Source of the DNA: Nitratireductor soli
GTDB lineage: Bacteria > Pseudomonadota > Alphaproteobacteria > Rhizobiales > Rhizobiaceae
Direction: 5' to 3'
NCBI RefSeq assembly: GCF_001050155.1
Contig: NZ_LFVY01000012.1
Coordinates: 149,428-213,427, forward strand
Length of the DNA stretch: 64,000 nucleotides
Positions 24,216-31,811 of the stretch are shown piece by piece; position 1 is the first letter of the stretch, and the number at the start of each line of letters is the position of its first letter. Both the position numbers and the translations under genes were made by a program. The notes under the pieces were generated by a model that saw only the letters and a list, made by a program, of their open reading frames with translations, had not been told where the DNA came from and ran no database searches.

Positions 24216-25403
24216 CTAAGCCTTGGTGACGAGCCCCATTCCTTCAAAACAATGATAGCCGATCGCCGTCGCCAGCACAGCCTCCGGCACGCCGTCGAAC
24301 GCCGCTTCCTTGTCCGTGTCGAAAGCGGGATAGGCCTTGCCGTGCCGCACGGCCAGCGCGGCCAGCGCCACGGCGAAGGGAAACTGCGCTTCCTTCATAT
24401 GCCCGGTCAGCGAGGAAAAGCCGCGCGGGACCAGCCTGCCGTCCCGGCTCAGCGCCTGCTCTTCGGCCTGCGTCGCCGCATGCGCCCCCGAGGCACCCGA
24501 AACCGCCAGCAGCGGCCCCTCGGGCAGGGACATCCGGTCGAGCATGGCGCCGATGCCGTCGGCAAGCGGTTCGCTGTTGCGTCGGCTGCGGCGCGAGACG
24601 ACGGGACCGATGCTGGCATAGGCTTCGCGGCCGCGCCGTTGCGCATGCTCGCGCGATTCCAGGACGAGGAACGCTGCGCCCGAACCCGTGATGACGCCAC
24701 CGCCTTGCGAAGCCGCGCGCTGCCAGACCGGCTTCCAGTCGTCGCGATGCAGGAAGCCCGCCAGTTCATAGGCAAGCAGCATATCGGAATGTTCGGTCTG
24801 AAAGGCGCCGCCGACCAGCAGATGCGAGGATTGGCCGGCGCGAATGCGCGCGGCCGCCGTCTCGATCGCCGAAACGCCGGAACCTTCCTCGCCCATGAAG
24901 GTGCGCGAGGAGCCTGTCACCTTGTGAACGATGGAGATGTTGCCGGCCAGAAGATTGGAAAGCTGCGCCAGGAACAGCGTCGGCCGCAGTTCCGTTGTGA
25001 GTTTCTCGTTGAGCAGCACATCATGGTCGTTGCGCGTCAGCGAGGCGTCGAGGATCGCCTGGTCGACGGCTTCGTCGCGCTCGCCGCCGCCGGCCGCCAC
25101 CACCAGGTCCATCGCCGCGCACAGGGCCTCGTCGCCCTTCATCCCGGCATCGTCCAGCGCCAGTCCGGCCGCATAGGTGCCTAGGCGCTGCCAGGTCTCC
25201 ATCTGCCGCTGGTCGCCGCGCCGCGGAATCTGCTGGCTCCAGTCGATCTCCGGCAGGGGATGGATCGTGTAGGGCGCGAAGCGCTCCCGGTCGAGAACCG
25301 GCGCCGGGGAAGCCGCGGTCAGCGCCCGCCAATGGGCATCCGCGCCTTCGCCAAGCGAGGAGACAATGCCCATCCCGGTGATGACGACGTCGCGCGGGCT
25401 CAT
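24216..25403 (-). CDS. fabF2XL: Ketosynthase-like protein of the AcpXL cluster lacking the active-site cysteine (FabF2-like)
   Basis: A 395-residue protein of ketosynthase fold, start ATG 25403. It aligns with FabF over its length (MSPRDVVITGMGIVSSLGEG; GQSSHLLVGGAFQTEHSDML; SSLTGHMKEAQFPFAVALA), but the segment that normally reads TACxSG here reads FMGEEGSGVSAI (residues 169-180). The nucleophile cysteine is replaced by glutamate; a histidine remains at 335. This is the pattern of a chain-length-factor partner, not of an independent synthase. The gene is intact, so a non-catalytic role together with FabF1 is the simplest reading. Confidence 0.88.
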   Translation of the reverse strand: MSPRDVVITGMGIVSSLGEGADAHWRALTAASPAPVLDRERFAPYTIHPLPEIDWSQQIPRRGDQRQMETWQRLGTYAAGLALDDAGMKGDEALCAAMDLVVAAGGGERDEAVDQAILDASLTRNDHDVLLNEKLTTELRPTLFLAQLSNLLAGNISIVHKVTGSSRTFMGEEGSGVSAIETAAARIRAGQSSHLLVGGAFQTEHSDMLLAYELAGFLHRDDWKPVWQRAASQGGGVITGSGAAFLVLESREHAQRRGREAYASIGPVVSRRSRRNSEPLADGIGAMLDRMSLPEGPLLAVSGASGAHAATQAEEQALSRDGRLVPRGFSSLTGHMKEAQFPFAVALAALAVRHGKAYPAFDTDKEAAFDGVPEAVLATAIGYHCFEGMGLVTKA

Positions 25404-25494
25404 ACTATCCTCATCAACTCTGCTTCTGGTGGTCTGACCCAAACAGACGGGTACCATCTGTCAGGGAAGATCGCCCCCAAGGACGCATTCGGAC

Positions 25495-25773
25495 TCAGCC
25501 GGCCTTGGCGGCGACCAGATCGTCGATCTTGGCGCACAGGTTCTTCATGACGAAATACTCCTCCGTCGAAGCCTTGCCGTCATTGACCTCCTGGGTCCAT
25601 TTCTCGAGCGGCACCTTGATGCCGAATTCCTTGTCTATGGCAAAGACGATGTCGAGGAAGTCCAGGCTGTCGATGCCCAGGTCGTCGATGGTGTGGCTTT
25701 CGGGCGTAATCTTCTCGCGGTCGATCTCGCTCGTCTCGGCGATGATGTCGGCAACCTTGTCGAATGTCGTCAC
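25495..25773 (-). CDS. acpXL: Specialised acyl carrier protein AcpXL
   Basis: A 92-residue acyl carrier protein. The GTG start at 25773 gives the expected beginning ([20 protein letters not shown]) and is preferred over open sequence reaching 25929. The phosphopantetheine serine is in [18 protein letters not shown] near residue 38. The extended C-terminus ([20 protein letters not shown]) distinguishes AcpXL from housekeeping AcpP. It carries the C28 hydroxy acid destined for lipid A. It leads the fabF2-fabF1-adh-lpxXL cluster. Only 91 bases separate it from fabF2, so the fabZ gene usual here is missing. Confidence 0.92.
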   Translation of the reverse strand: MTTFDKVADIIAETSEIDREKITPESHTIDDLGIDSLDFLDIVFAIDKEFGIKVPLEKWTQEVNDGKASTEEYFVMKNLCAKIDDLVAAKAG

Positions 25774-25871
25774 TTGGGGGCCCTCGGTCTGGGGAGATTC
25801 TTTTGAATCGAATGATTGTGGGGTCTCTAATCGGTTTTCACCGGCAGGAAAAGGGGTGTTCCTTGTTCGCC

Positions 25872-25968
25872 GGAGCGCCATGCGTCCATTCGGACGCCCA
25901 AAGGACGCTCTGTTCTTGTTGTCCCGCATTTATGCGGACGCCAGGCAATCGCCTGACCACAAAACGCT
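25872..25968. repeat. Dispersed repeat family 1, full copy E
   Basis: ggagcgccatgcgtcc, aaggacgctct, ccgcatttatgcgg and the ccaggcaatcgcctg stem appear in the same order as in copy A, followed by aaaacgct. It lies upstream of acpXL and ends 12 bases before the stop codon of the histidine phosphatase gene, so it separates two genes on the same strand. Confidence 0.8.
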
Positions 25969-25980
25969 ATCAGCCAGCGA

Positions 25981-26532
25981 TCAGTTGAAGGTGATGCGCC
26001 CGGCGGCACGCAGATTGTCGCTTCCTCGTGACAAAATAATGGCCTCGCCCTCACGCGCCGAGCCGCCGATCATCGCCTCGATGATCGCCAGATGGGTCAC
26101 CATGACGAGATTGCCGGAGCCGGTATAGGCGTCAATCCTGGCCAGGATTTCCGCCTTCTGTGCTTCCGCGGCTGCGTCATCGGGCGGGATGTCGAGCGCA
26201 TCGAAGAGTTCCACCAACTCCGCGCCGAAGGCCATGACGGCCGTGTCGCGGGCGCGGCAATAGCGGCTGGTCAACACTTTCTCGACGGGGGCGGCGCGTG
26301 CGTCGTACAGGGCGCCGATACGGCGTGCCTGCTGCCGCCCGCGATCCGACAGGTTGCGCTGCGTGCCGCATTTCTCGATGTCGAAATTCGCCGGGTCCCC
26401 GGTGCCCGGCGCGTTTGCATGCCGCATCAGCACCACTTGTCCGCCGTTGCGCAGCAATGCCCAGCCGGCTTCTGTCGCCTGGGCGGGAAGGGTGAATAAA
26501 AACAACGCAATGGCGATGAACATACGAAACAT
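25981..26532 (-). CDS. Secreted histidine phosphatase family protein
   Basis: A 183-residue protein with a signal peptide (MFRMFIAIALFLFTLPAQAT). The catalytic histidine motif is VLMRHANAPGTGD near residue 37, a variant of LxRHG, and a second histidine occurs in VMVTHLAIIEAM near residue 144. Spacing and length fit the periplasmic branch of the branch-1 histidine acid phosphatase superfamily, including SixA-like and lipopolysaccharide-associated proteins. The substrate is unknown. It is upstream of acpXL on the same strand but separated from it by a repeat. Confidence 0.83.
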   Translation of the reverse strand: MFRMFIAIALFLFTLPAQATEAGWALLRNGGQVVLMRHANAPGTGDPANFDIEKCGTQRNLSDRGRQQARRIGALYDARAAPVEKVLTSRYCRARDTAVMAFGAELVELFDALDIPPDDAAAEAQKAEILARIDAYTGSGNLVMVTHLAIIEAMIGGSAREGEAIILSRGSDNLRAAGRITFN

Positions 26533-26640
26533 GCGGCAATCCTCAAATAATGCTTTCTAGCATATAGGCCGTCGCACGCATCATGAAAGAAGCGGGCATC
26601 GTACACACACGATGCTCTACACCCCTTTGCATTGACCTTG

Positions 26641-26763
26641 TGCGTGGTTCGACAAGCTCACCATGAGGGCGATTGGGCTTGGCAGGGAGCCTGGCTCCGA
26701 GACGTGGCAGATGGGCGTTGCAACCATAGATCTCCCCTCATGGTGAGCTTGTCGAACCACGCA
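26641..26763. repeat. Dispersed repeat family 2, copy 2 (long-stem element)
   Basis: Perfect 28-base inverted arms at 26641-26668 and 26736-26763, starting tgcgtggttcgacaagctca. The loop shares ggcagggagcctg and cagatgggcg with copy 1. The flank to the right (caacgctgttgcc, later a cgaaaatcgataccgattt segment) is the inverse of the flank to the left of copy 1. It occupies the 365-base gap before the AEC permease gene, where I see nothing else. Confidence 0.8.
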
Positions 26764-26897
26764 CAACGCTGTTGCCGCACGATCAAACGCGATCGAGGCC
26801 GCAACGTTGTGGCGGAAGGACCTGGATCATTGGATCGGCGGTTGCTGTCCAGCGAAAATCGATACCGATTTCGCCGGTGATGGGTTAAGGCGGACCC

Positions 26898-27842
26898 ATG
26901 TCCCCGCTTGTCGAAACAGTTTCCTTCGTTTTTGGTCTTGTCGCTTTCGGTTACGCCGCCGGCTGGAGCGGGTTGCTGAAACCGCAGATCGGCGACGCGC
27001 TGACCGACTTCGCCGTCTCCATCGCCGTGCCGCTCCTGCTTTTCCGCACCATGGCCAGCGCCGGCTTCGACGGCAGCATTCCCTGGCAATTGTGGATCGC
27101 CTATTTCACCGCCGTCGCCATCGCCTGGATCGCCGGACAGTTGACGATCACGCGCCTTTTCGGCCGCGACGCGCGCGCCGGCGTTGTTGCCGGCTTGTCC
27201 ACCAGTTTCTCCAACCTGGTGCTGCTCGGCATTCCGTTCATGCTCGGCGTCTACGGTCAAAGCGGCTTCGAGGTGCTGTCGCTGATCGTCTCGATCCATT
27301 TGCCGATCATGATGGGCGTGTCGATCCTGCTGTTCGCCCTGCTCGGGCGCAGCGGCGGCGGGGGGCTTGCCGGCCTGGCGCGCGAATTCCTGACGAACCT
27401 GTTTTCCAACCCGCTGATCATCGGCATCATCGCGGGTCTCGCCTGGCGCATTTCCGGCCTCGAAATGCCGGCGCTCGGCACCCGGTTCGTCGATGCGCTG
27501 GCCAATGTGGCGGGTCCGACGGCATTGTTCGCCATGGGGCTCGGGCTGCGCAAATTCGGCATCTCCGGCGATATTCGCCCGGCCATCGTCATTGCCGGGC
27601 TGAAACTTTTCCTCATGCCGGCCGTTGCCCTGGCGATGGCGAAAATCCTTGGCCTGCCGCTGCTCAGCGCCCAGGTGGCCGTGGCGGCGGCGTCCATGCC
27701 GTCCGGGGTCAATCCCTATCTGATCGCCAACCGCTTCGGCACCGGACAGGCGCTTGCCAGCAATTCGATGACGATCGGCACGCTGTTTGCCGTCGCCACC
27801 ACGGCCTTCTGGCTGTCGGCCGTCCATTGGGCCTATCCGTAA
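26898..27842 (+). CDS. AEC (auxin efflux carrier) family transporter
   Basis: A 314-residue integral membrane protein with about ten transmembrane helices and the two-domain layout of the AEC/bile-acid fold: SFVFGLVAFGYAAGWSGLL at the start, a central hydrophilic break near residues 145-155, and the closing VAAASMPSGVNPYLIANRFG with the conserved P-S-G-V-N segment. Relatives include MdcF-type malonate and other dicarboxylate carriers. The substrate is not inferable. It precedes the semialdehyde dehydrogenase gene by 77 bases on the same strand. Confidence 0.85.
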   Translation: MSPLVETVSFVFGLVAFGYAAGWSGLLKPQIGDALTDFAVSIAVPLLLFRTMASAGFDGSIPWQLWIAYFTAVAIAWIAGQLTITRLFGRDARAGVVAGLSTSFSNLVLLGIPFMLGVYGQSGFEVLSLIVSIHLPIMMGVSILLFALLGRSGGGGLAGLAREFLTNLFSNPLIIGIIAGLAWRISGLEMPALGTRFVDALANVAGPTALFAMGLGLRKFGISGDIRPAIVIAGLKLFLMPAVALAMAKILGLPLLSAQVAVAAASMPSGVNPYLIANRFGTGQALASNSMTIGTLFAVATTAFWLSAVHWAYP

Positions 27843-27919
27843 AGCAACCCACTCCCTAATCTGCCGATCCGACAGTGCAGGGGCGTGCAGAAATTCCGCA
27901 CCGATACGAGGAGAAACCG

Positions 27920-29377
27920 ATGCTTCAGAAAACCAGCCACTTCATGCGCCAGGCGAATTTCATCGACGGCGCCTGGGTCGGCGCCGATTCAGGCAAGTCC
28001 ATCGACGTCGTCAATCCGGCGACGGGCTTGACGATCGGCACCGTGCCGCGCTGCGGCCGGGCGGAGACCCGGCGCGCCATCGAGGCTGCGGAACGGGCCT
28101 TTCGGTCGTGGAAGAAGACGTCGGCCGACCACCGCGCCAAACTGCTGCGCAAGCTGCATGACGCGATCATGGACAATCAGGACGCGCTGGCCGAACTGCT
28201 GACGCTGGAACAGGGCAAATCCTTCGCCGAGGCCAAGGGCGAGGTGGGCATGTCGGCCGCCTATGTGCTGTGGTACGCCGAGGAGGGCAGGCGGGTCTAT
28301 GGCGATGTCGTGCCGTCGCCCTGGGCCGACCGCCGCATCCTGGTGACCAAGGAGCCGGTCGGCGTCATCGGCGCCGTGACGCCCTGGAATTTTCCCTCCT
28401 CCATGCTCGCCCGCAAGCTCGGGCCGGCGCTGGCCACCGGCTGCACGGCGGTCGCCAAACCCGCTTCGCAAACACCCTTCTCCGGTCTTGCCTGGGGTGT
28501 CCTGTGCGAAGAAGTCGGCTTTCCCAGGGGCGTGGTGAACATCGTCACCGGTTCGGCCGGCGAAATCGGCGATGAGCTGTGCGAAAACCCGCTGGTGCGC
28601 AAGCTGACCTTCACCGGCTCGACCGAGATCGGCAAGATGCTGATCCAGAAGACCGCCGGCACGGTCAAGAAGGTTTCGATGGAGCTCGGCGGCAATGCGC
28701 CGTTCCTGGTCTTCGACGATGCCGATCTCGACCGCGCGGTGGAAGGCGCCATGGCCGCCAAGTACCGCAATTCCGGCCAGACCTGCGTTTGCACCAACCG
28801 CTTCTTCGTCCAGGCAGGCATTTATGACCGTTTCGTCGAAAGGCTGGCCGCCGAGGCCGACAAGCTCCGCGTCGGCCCCGGCATGGACGAGGGCACCCAG
28901 CAGGGGCCCTTGATCGATGACAAGGCGGTCGAGAAGGTCGAGGAACTGATCGGCGATGCCAGGGAGAAGGGCGGCAAGGTGGTGGCGGGCGGCGCGCGCC
29001 ACGCGCTCGGTGGCTCCTTCTTCCAGCCGACGGTCATCTCCGGCGCCACGCCCGCCATGCGCTTCATGCAGGAGGAGATTTTCGGCCCCGTCGCGCCGGT
29101 CTTTCGCTTCGAAACCGAGGAGGAGGCGATCAGCCTTGCCAACGACACGGTGTTCGGCCTCGCCTGCTATTTCTACACCGGCGATCTCGGCCGCGCTTTC
29201 CGCGTCATGGAAGGGCTGAAATATGGCCTGGTCGGCGTCAACGAAGGCATCATCACCACGGTCGAGGCACCCTTCGGCGGCCTGAAGGAATCGGGCATCG
29301 GCAAGGAAGGCGGGCACCAGGGCATCGAGGACTATCTCGACACGAAATATGTCTGCATCGGCGGGCTTGGGCTTTAG
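27920..29377 (+). CDS. NAD(P)-dependent succinate-semialdehyde dehydrogenase family protein
   Basis: A 485-residue aldehyde dehydrogenase starting at ATG 27920, with GAGGAG upstream. It is of the GabD class: AVTPWNFPSSMLARK near residue 157, TFTGSTEIGKML near 230, the catalytic glutamate in MELGGNAPFLVF near 255, and the nucleophile cysteine in NSGQTCVCTNRFF near residue 289. GabD oxidises succinate semialdehyde to succinate in 4-aminobutyrate breakdown. No GABA aminotransferase is adjacent, so glutarate or other semialdehydes are also possible. It is followed by a 12-base perfect inverted repeat. Confidence 0.88.
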   Translation: MLQKTSHFMRQANFIDGAWVGADSGKSIDVVNPATGLTIGTVPRCGRAETRRAIEAAERAFRSWKKTSADHRAKLLRKLHDAIMDNQDALAELLTLEQGKSFAEAKGEVGMSAAYVLWYAEEGRRVYGDVVPSPWADRRILVTKEPVGVIGAVTPWNFPSSMLARKLGPALATGCTAVAKPASQTPFSGLAWGVLCEEVGFPRGVVNIVTGSAGEIGDELCENPLVRKLTFTGSTEIGKMLIQKTAGTVKKVSMELGGNAPFLVFDDADLDRAVEGAMAAKYRNSGQTCVCTNRFFVQAGIYDRFVERLAAEADKLRVGPGMDEGTQQGPLIDDKAVEKVEELIGDAREKGGKVVAGGARHALGGSFFQPTVISGATPAMRFMQEEIFGPVAPVFRFETEEEAISLANDTVFGLACYFYTGDLGRAFRVMEGLKYGLVGVNEGIITTVEAPFGGLKESGIGKEGGHQGIEDYLDTKYVCIGGLGL

Positions 29378-29380
29378 CGT

Positions 29381-29433
29381 TACAGTTGCGATTTACCGCG
29401 GCGTCCCTTCGCGCCATCTGGATCGCAACTGTA
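29381..29433. terminator. Inverted repeat just after the semialdehyde dehydrogenase gene
   Basis: Perfect 12-base arms tacagttgcgat (29381-29392) and atcgcaactgta (29422-29433) with a 29-base loop, starting four bases after the stop codon. No T-run follows. The left arm and its lead-in ttagcgttacagttgcga resemble ttagcgctacagatgcga at 3063-3080, so this may be a dispersed motif and not a true terminator. Confidence 0.4.
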
Positions 29434-29527
29434 GAATTAGGCGCCGAACCCATCGCTCGTGCTGGATTTATGTGGCCTGTCTGCATTGCGCCAGGTTAGA
29501 TACCGCCTGCGTGAATCGGAGGTCGCA

Positions 29528-29983
29528 ATGCCAGCGCAATCGGAAACCGGGAACAGCCGCCTCGTCAAAAGCCTCCTGGGCGTTGTCGTCGCGGCGATCG
29601 CCGTCTATGCCGGCTGGAACCTGCTTGCGCCGCCGCCGCCGCAAGTCGATGTCGCCTACAACACGGTCAGCGCCGACGGACTGTACCAGCTGATGTTCGA
29701 AACCGATGTCGAGCCGATCCCGGTCGGCCAGACCCATTCATGGGTGCTGACGCTGACGACGCCCGACGGCGCGCCCGTGACCGATGCGACGATCCGCGTC
29801 GACGGCGGCATGCCGGCGCATGGCCATGGGCTGCCGACCGCGCCGCAGGTTTCAACGAATCCGGGCGAGGGGCGCTACCGCATCGAGGGCATGCGCTTCA
29901 ACATGGGCGGTCATTGGGAGATCCGCATCGCCATCAGCGCGCCGCCCGGCGACGACGCGGCAGTTTTCAATATCGAGCTGTAG
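29528..29983 (+). CDS. YtkA/FixH-like periplasmic-facing protein
   Basis: A 151-residue protein with one N-terminal transmembrane anchor (VKSLLGVVVAAIAVYAGWNL, residues 13-32) and a beta-sandwich domain with the YtkA/FixH pattern: VGQTHSWVLTLTTPDGAPV, then IRVDGGMPAHGHGLPTAP and FNMGGHWEIRIAI. The MPAHGHG segment, rich in Met and His, is often linked to copper or to export and assembly of redox enzymes. It is followed after only two bases by the di-heme MauG-like gene, so the pair probably works together. The role is unknown. Confidence 0.75.
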   Translation: MPAQSETGNSRLVKSLLGVVVAAIAVYAGWNLLAPPPPQVDVAYNTVSADGLYQLMFETDVEPIPVGQTHSWVLTLTTPDGAPVTDATIRVDGGMPAHGHGLPTAPQVSTNPGEGRYRIEGMRFNMGGHWEIRIAISAPPGDDAAVFNIEL

Positions 29984-29985
29984 CC

Positions 29986-31209
29986 GTGCGGGCGCGCGGC
30001 AGGGCGGGCATGCTTGCGCTTCTGGCCGGCCTGCTGTTGCCCGCCTGCGCGCCGGACGATTTCAGCACCGACGAAAAGAAGATCATACGGTCCCTGTCGC
30101 TGGCCGAACTGGCGCCTTTGCCAGCAGATCCGAGCAACCGCCATGCCGATGACCCGCCGGCCGCGGCGTTTGGCGCCAGCCTGTTCTTCGACCGGCGATT
30201 GAGCGGCGATGGCCAGGTCTCCTGCGCCACCTGTCACAAGATCGACCGCCAGTTCCAGGATGATCTGCCGCGTGGCGTCGGGGTCGCGCAGACCGATCGC
30301 CGCACCATGCCGCTGGCGGGCGTGGCCTGGAGCCTGTTCCTGTTCTGGGACGGGCGGCGCGACAGTCTCTGGGCCCAGGCGCTGACACCGCTCGAGGACC
30401 CGCGCGAACATGCGGGGAACCGCACGGCCTTCGCCCATCACATGGCCGCCACCTATGGGGAGCGCTATCGGCGCGTATTCGGCCCCTTGCCGCCGCTGTC
30501 GCATCTGCCGGCGGATGCCGGACCGAAAGGAACGCCGGCCGAGCGCGCCGCCTGGCGGGCGATGGCGGCTGCGGACCGCAAGGCGGTCGATGGCGTGTTT
30601 GCCAACCTCGGCAAGGCGTTGGCCGCCTTCGAGCGCTCGATCCGCCCGCCGCGGACACGCTTCGATCGTTTCGCCGAGGCGATCGGCAGGGGCGAGGAAC
30701 CGAAGGGAGAGGCAGCCTTCACGGCGCTCGAACGGGAGGGGTTGAAATTGTTCATCGGCAAGGCGAATTGCCTTGAATGCCACAACGGGCCGCGCTTCAC
30801 CGACGATCATTTCCACAACACCGGCGTGCCGCAGCTCGAGGATGCACCCGTTGACCGGGGCCGGGCGCGTGCTGTCGCGGAACTTCTCGCCGATCCGTTC
30901 AACTGCCTCGGCGCCTTCAGCGATGCGCCGGCGGCTGCCTGCACGGCGCTGCGTTTCATGCGGCCCGACGAGGCGTCGATGGAGCGCGCCTACAAGACGC
31001 CGTCGCTGCGCGGCGCGGCGGGCCGTCCGCCCTACATGCATGCCGGTCAGATACCCACGCTCGACGATGTGATCGATCACTACAGCCGCGCGCCGCAAGC
31101 GCCCGCCGGCACAAGCGAATTGCGCGGCGTCGTTTTCACCGAACGCGGGCGCAAGGCTCTGGTCGCCTTCTTGAAAACCCTCGACCCCGTGGATTCTAGC
31201 GATCCTTGA
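29986..31209 (+). CDS. Di-heme cytochrome c peroxidase family lipoprotein (MauG-like)
   Basis: A 407-residue protein starting at GTG 29986, two bases after the upstream stop. The N-terminus (MRARGRAGMLALLAGLLLPAC) ends in a lipobox with Cys21, predicting an outer-leaflet lipoprotein. Two heme c sites are present, CATCH near residue 82 and CLECH near residue 262, with the family motifs DRRTMPLAGVAW and TPLEDPREH. This is the CcpA/MauG family that reduces peroxides or makes protein modifications. The 3' end overlaps that of putR by 14 bases, convergently. Confidence 0.88.
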   Translation: MRARGRAGMLALLAGLLLPACAPDDFSTDEKKIIRSLSLAELAPLPADPSNRHADDPPAAAFGASLFFDRRLSGDGQVSCATCHKIDRQFQDDLPRGVGVAQTDRRTMPLAGVAWSLFLFWDGRRDSLWAQALTPLEDPREHAGNRTAFAHHMAATYGERYRRVFGPLPPLSHLPADAGPKGTPAERAAWRAMAAADRKAVDGVFANLGKALAAFERSIRPPRTRFDRFAEAIGRGEEPKGEAAFTALEREGLKLFIGKANCLECHNGPRFTDDHFHNTGVPQLEDAPVDRGRARAVAELLADPFNCLGAFSDAPAAACTALRFMRPDEASMERAYKTPSLRGAAGRPPYMHAGQIPTLDDVIDHYSRAPQAPAGTSELRGVVFTERGRKALVAFLKTLDPVDSSDP

Positions 31210-31648
31210 CCGTCTCCATGGTGACGAATGTGGATGTGCGCGCCACATGCGGCAGGGCGGATATCTTCTCGCCCAGGACCTTGCGGTAGCTGGCGATGTC
31301 GCGCGTGCGCACCTTCAACAGATAGTCGAAGCCGGCCGCCGTCATGTGGCATTGCTCGATCTCCGGCACGGCGATCACCGCCTTGTTGAAGGCGGCCAGC
31401 GCCGAGGAGCGCGTGTCGGACAATTCCACCTGGACGAAGGCGATGTGGCCCTCGCCGATGCGCGCCCGGTCGATGATGGCCGAATAGCCGCGAATGTAGC
31501 CGTCCTTCTCCAGGCGGCGCAGCCGCGCCTGCACCGGCGTCTTGGACAGTCCGACACGGCGCGCCAGCTCGGCGATCGACAAGCGTCCGTCCTGGGTCAG
31601 GGCGTCGAGGATGTTGCGGTCGATGCGGTCTACACGTTCTGTGGACAT
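31196..31648 (-). CDS. putR: Lrp/AsnC family proline regulator PutR
   Basis: A 150-residue Lrp/AsnC-type protein starting at ATG 31648. It has the N-terminal helix-turn-helix (RNILDALTQDGRLSIAELAR then RVGLSKTPVQARLRRLEKDG) and a C-terminal RAM ligand domain with FDYLLKVRTRDIASYRKVLG. It is divergent from putA, with 163 bases between, the arrangement of rhizobial PutR, which activates putA in the presence of proline. The putA product lacks a DNA-binding domain, which supports an external regulator. Confidence 0.87.
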   Translation of the reverse strand: MSTERVDRIDRNILDALTQDGRLSIAELARRVGLSKTPVQARLRRLEKDGYIRGYSAIIDRARIGEGHIAFVQVELSDTRSSALAAFNKAVIAVPEIEQCHMTAAGFDYLLKVRTRDIASYRKVLGEKISALPHVARTSTFVTMETVKDR

Positions 31649-31811
31649 GGGCGAAGACAGTCTCAAAGAGGAGAAAGCGACCTGTAGGATAGATCAATTA
31701 CGCTGCCAGTTGCAATCAATCAGCACGAAATGACGATGCGGCTGTGCTATCTTCCGGTGAAGACCGGTGCCGCGCGTTCCGCGCTGCCGACCCAAATCGT
31801 TCGAGGTCCAC

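Noticed and set aside
22860..25184. 774-codon plus-strand open frame opposite the fabF genes
   Set aside because: Arg/Gly/Ala/His-rich antisense sequence without a fold signature, opposite two intact ketosynthase-like genes.
24216..25403. fabF2-like gene as a pseudogene
   Set aside because: The frame is intact and the remaining ketosynthase sequence conserved; only the active-site segment differs, which suggests a functional non-catalytic partner.
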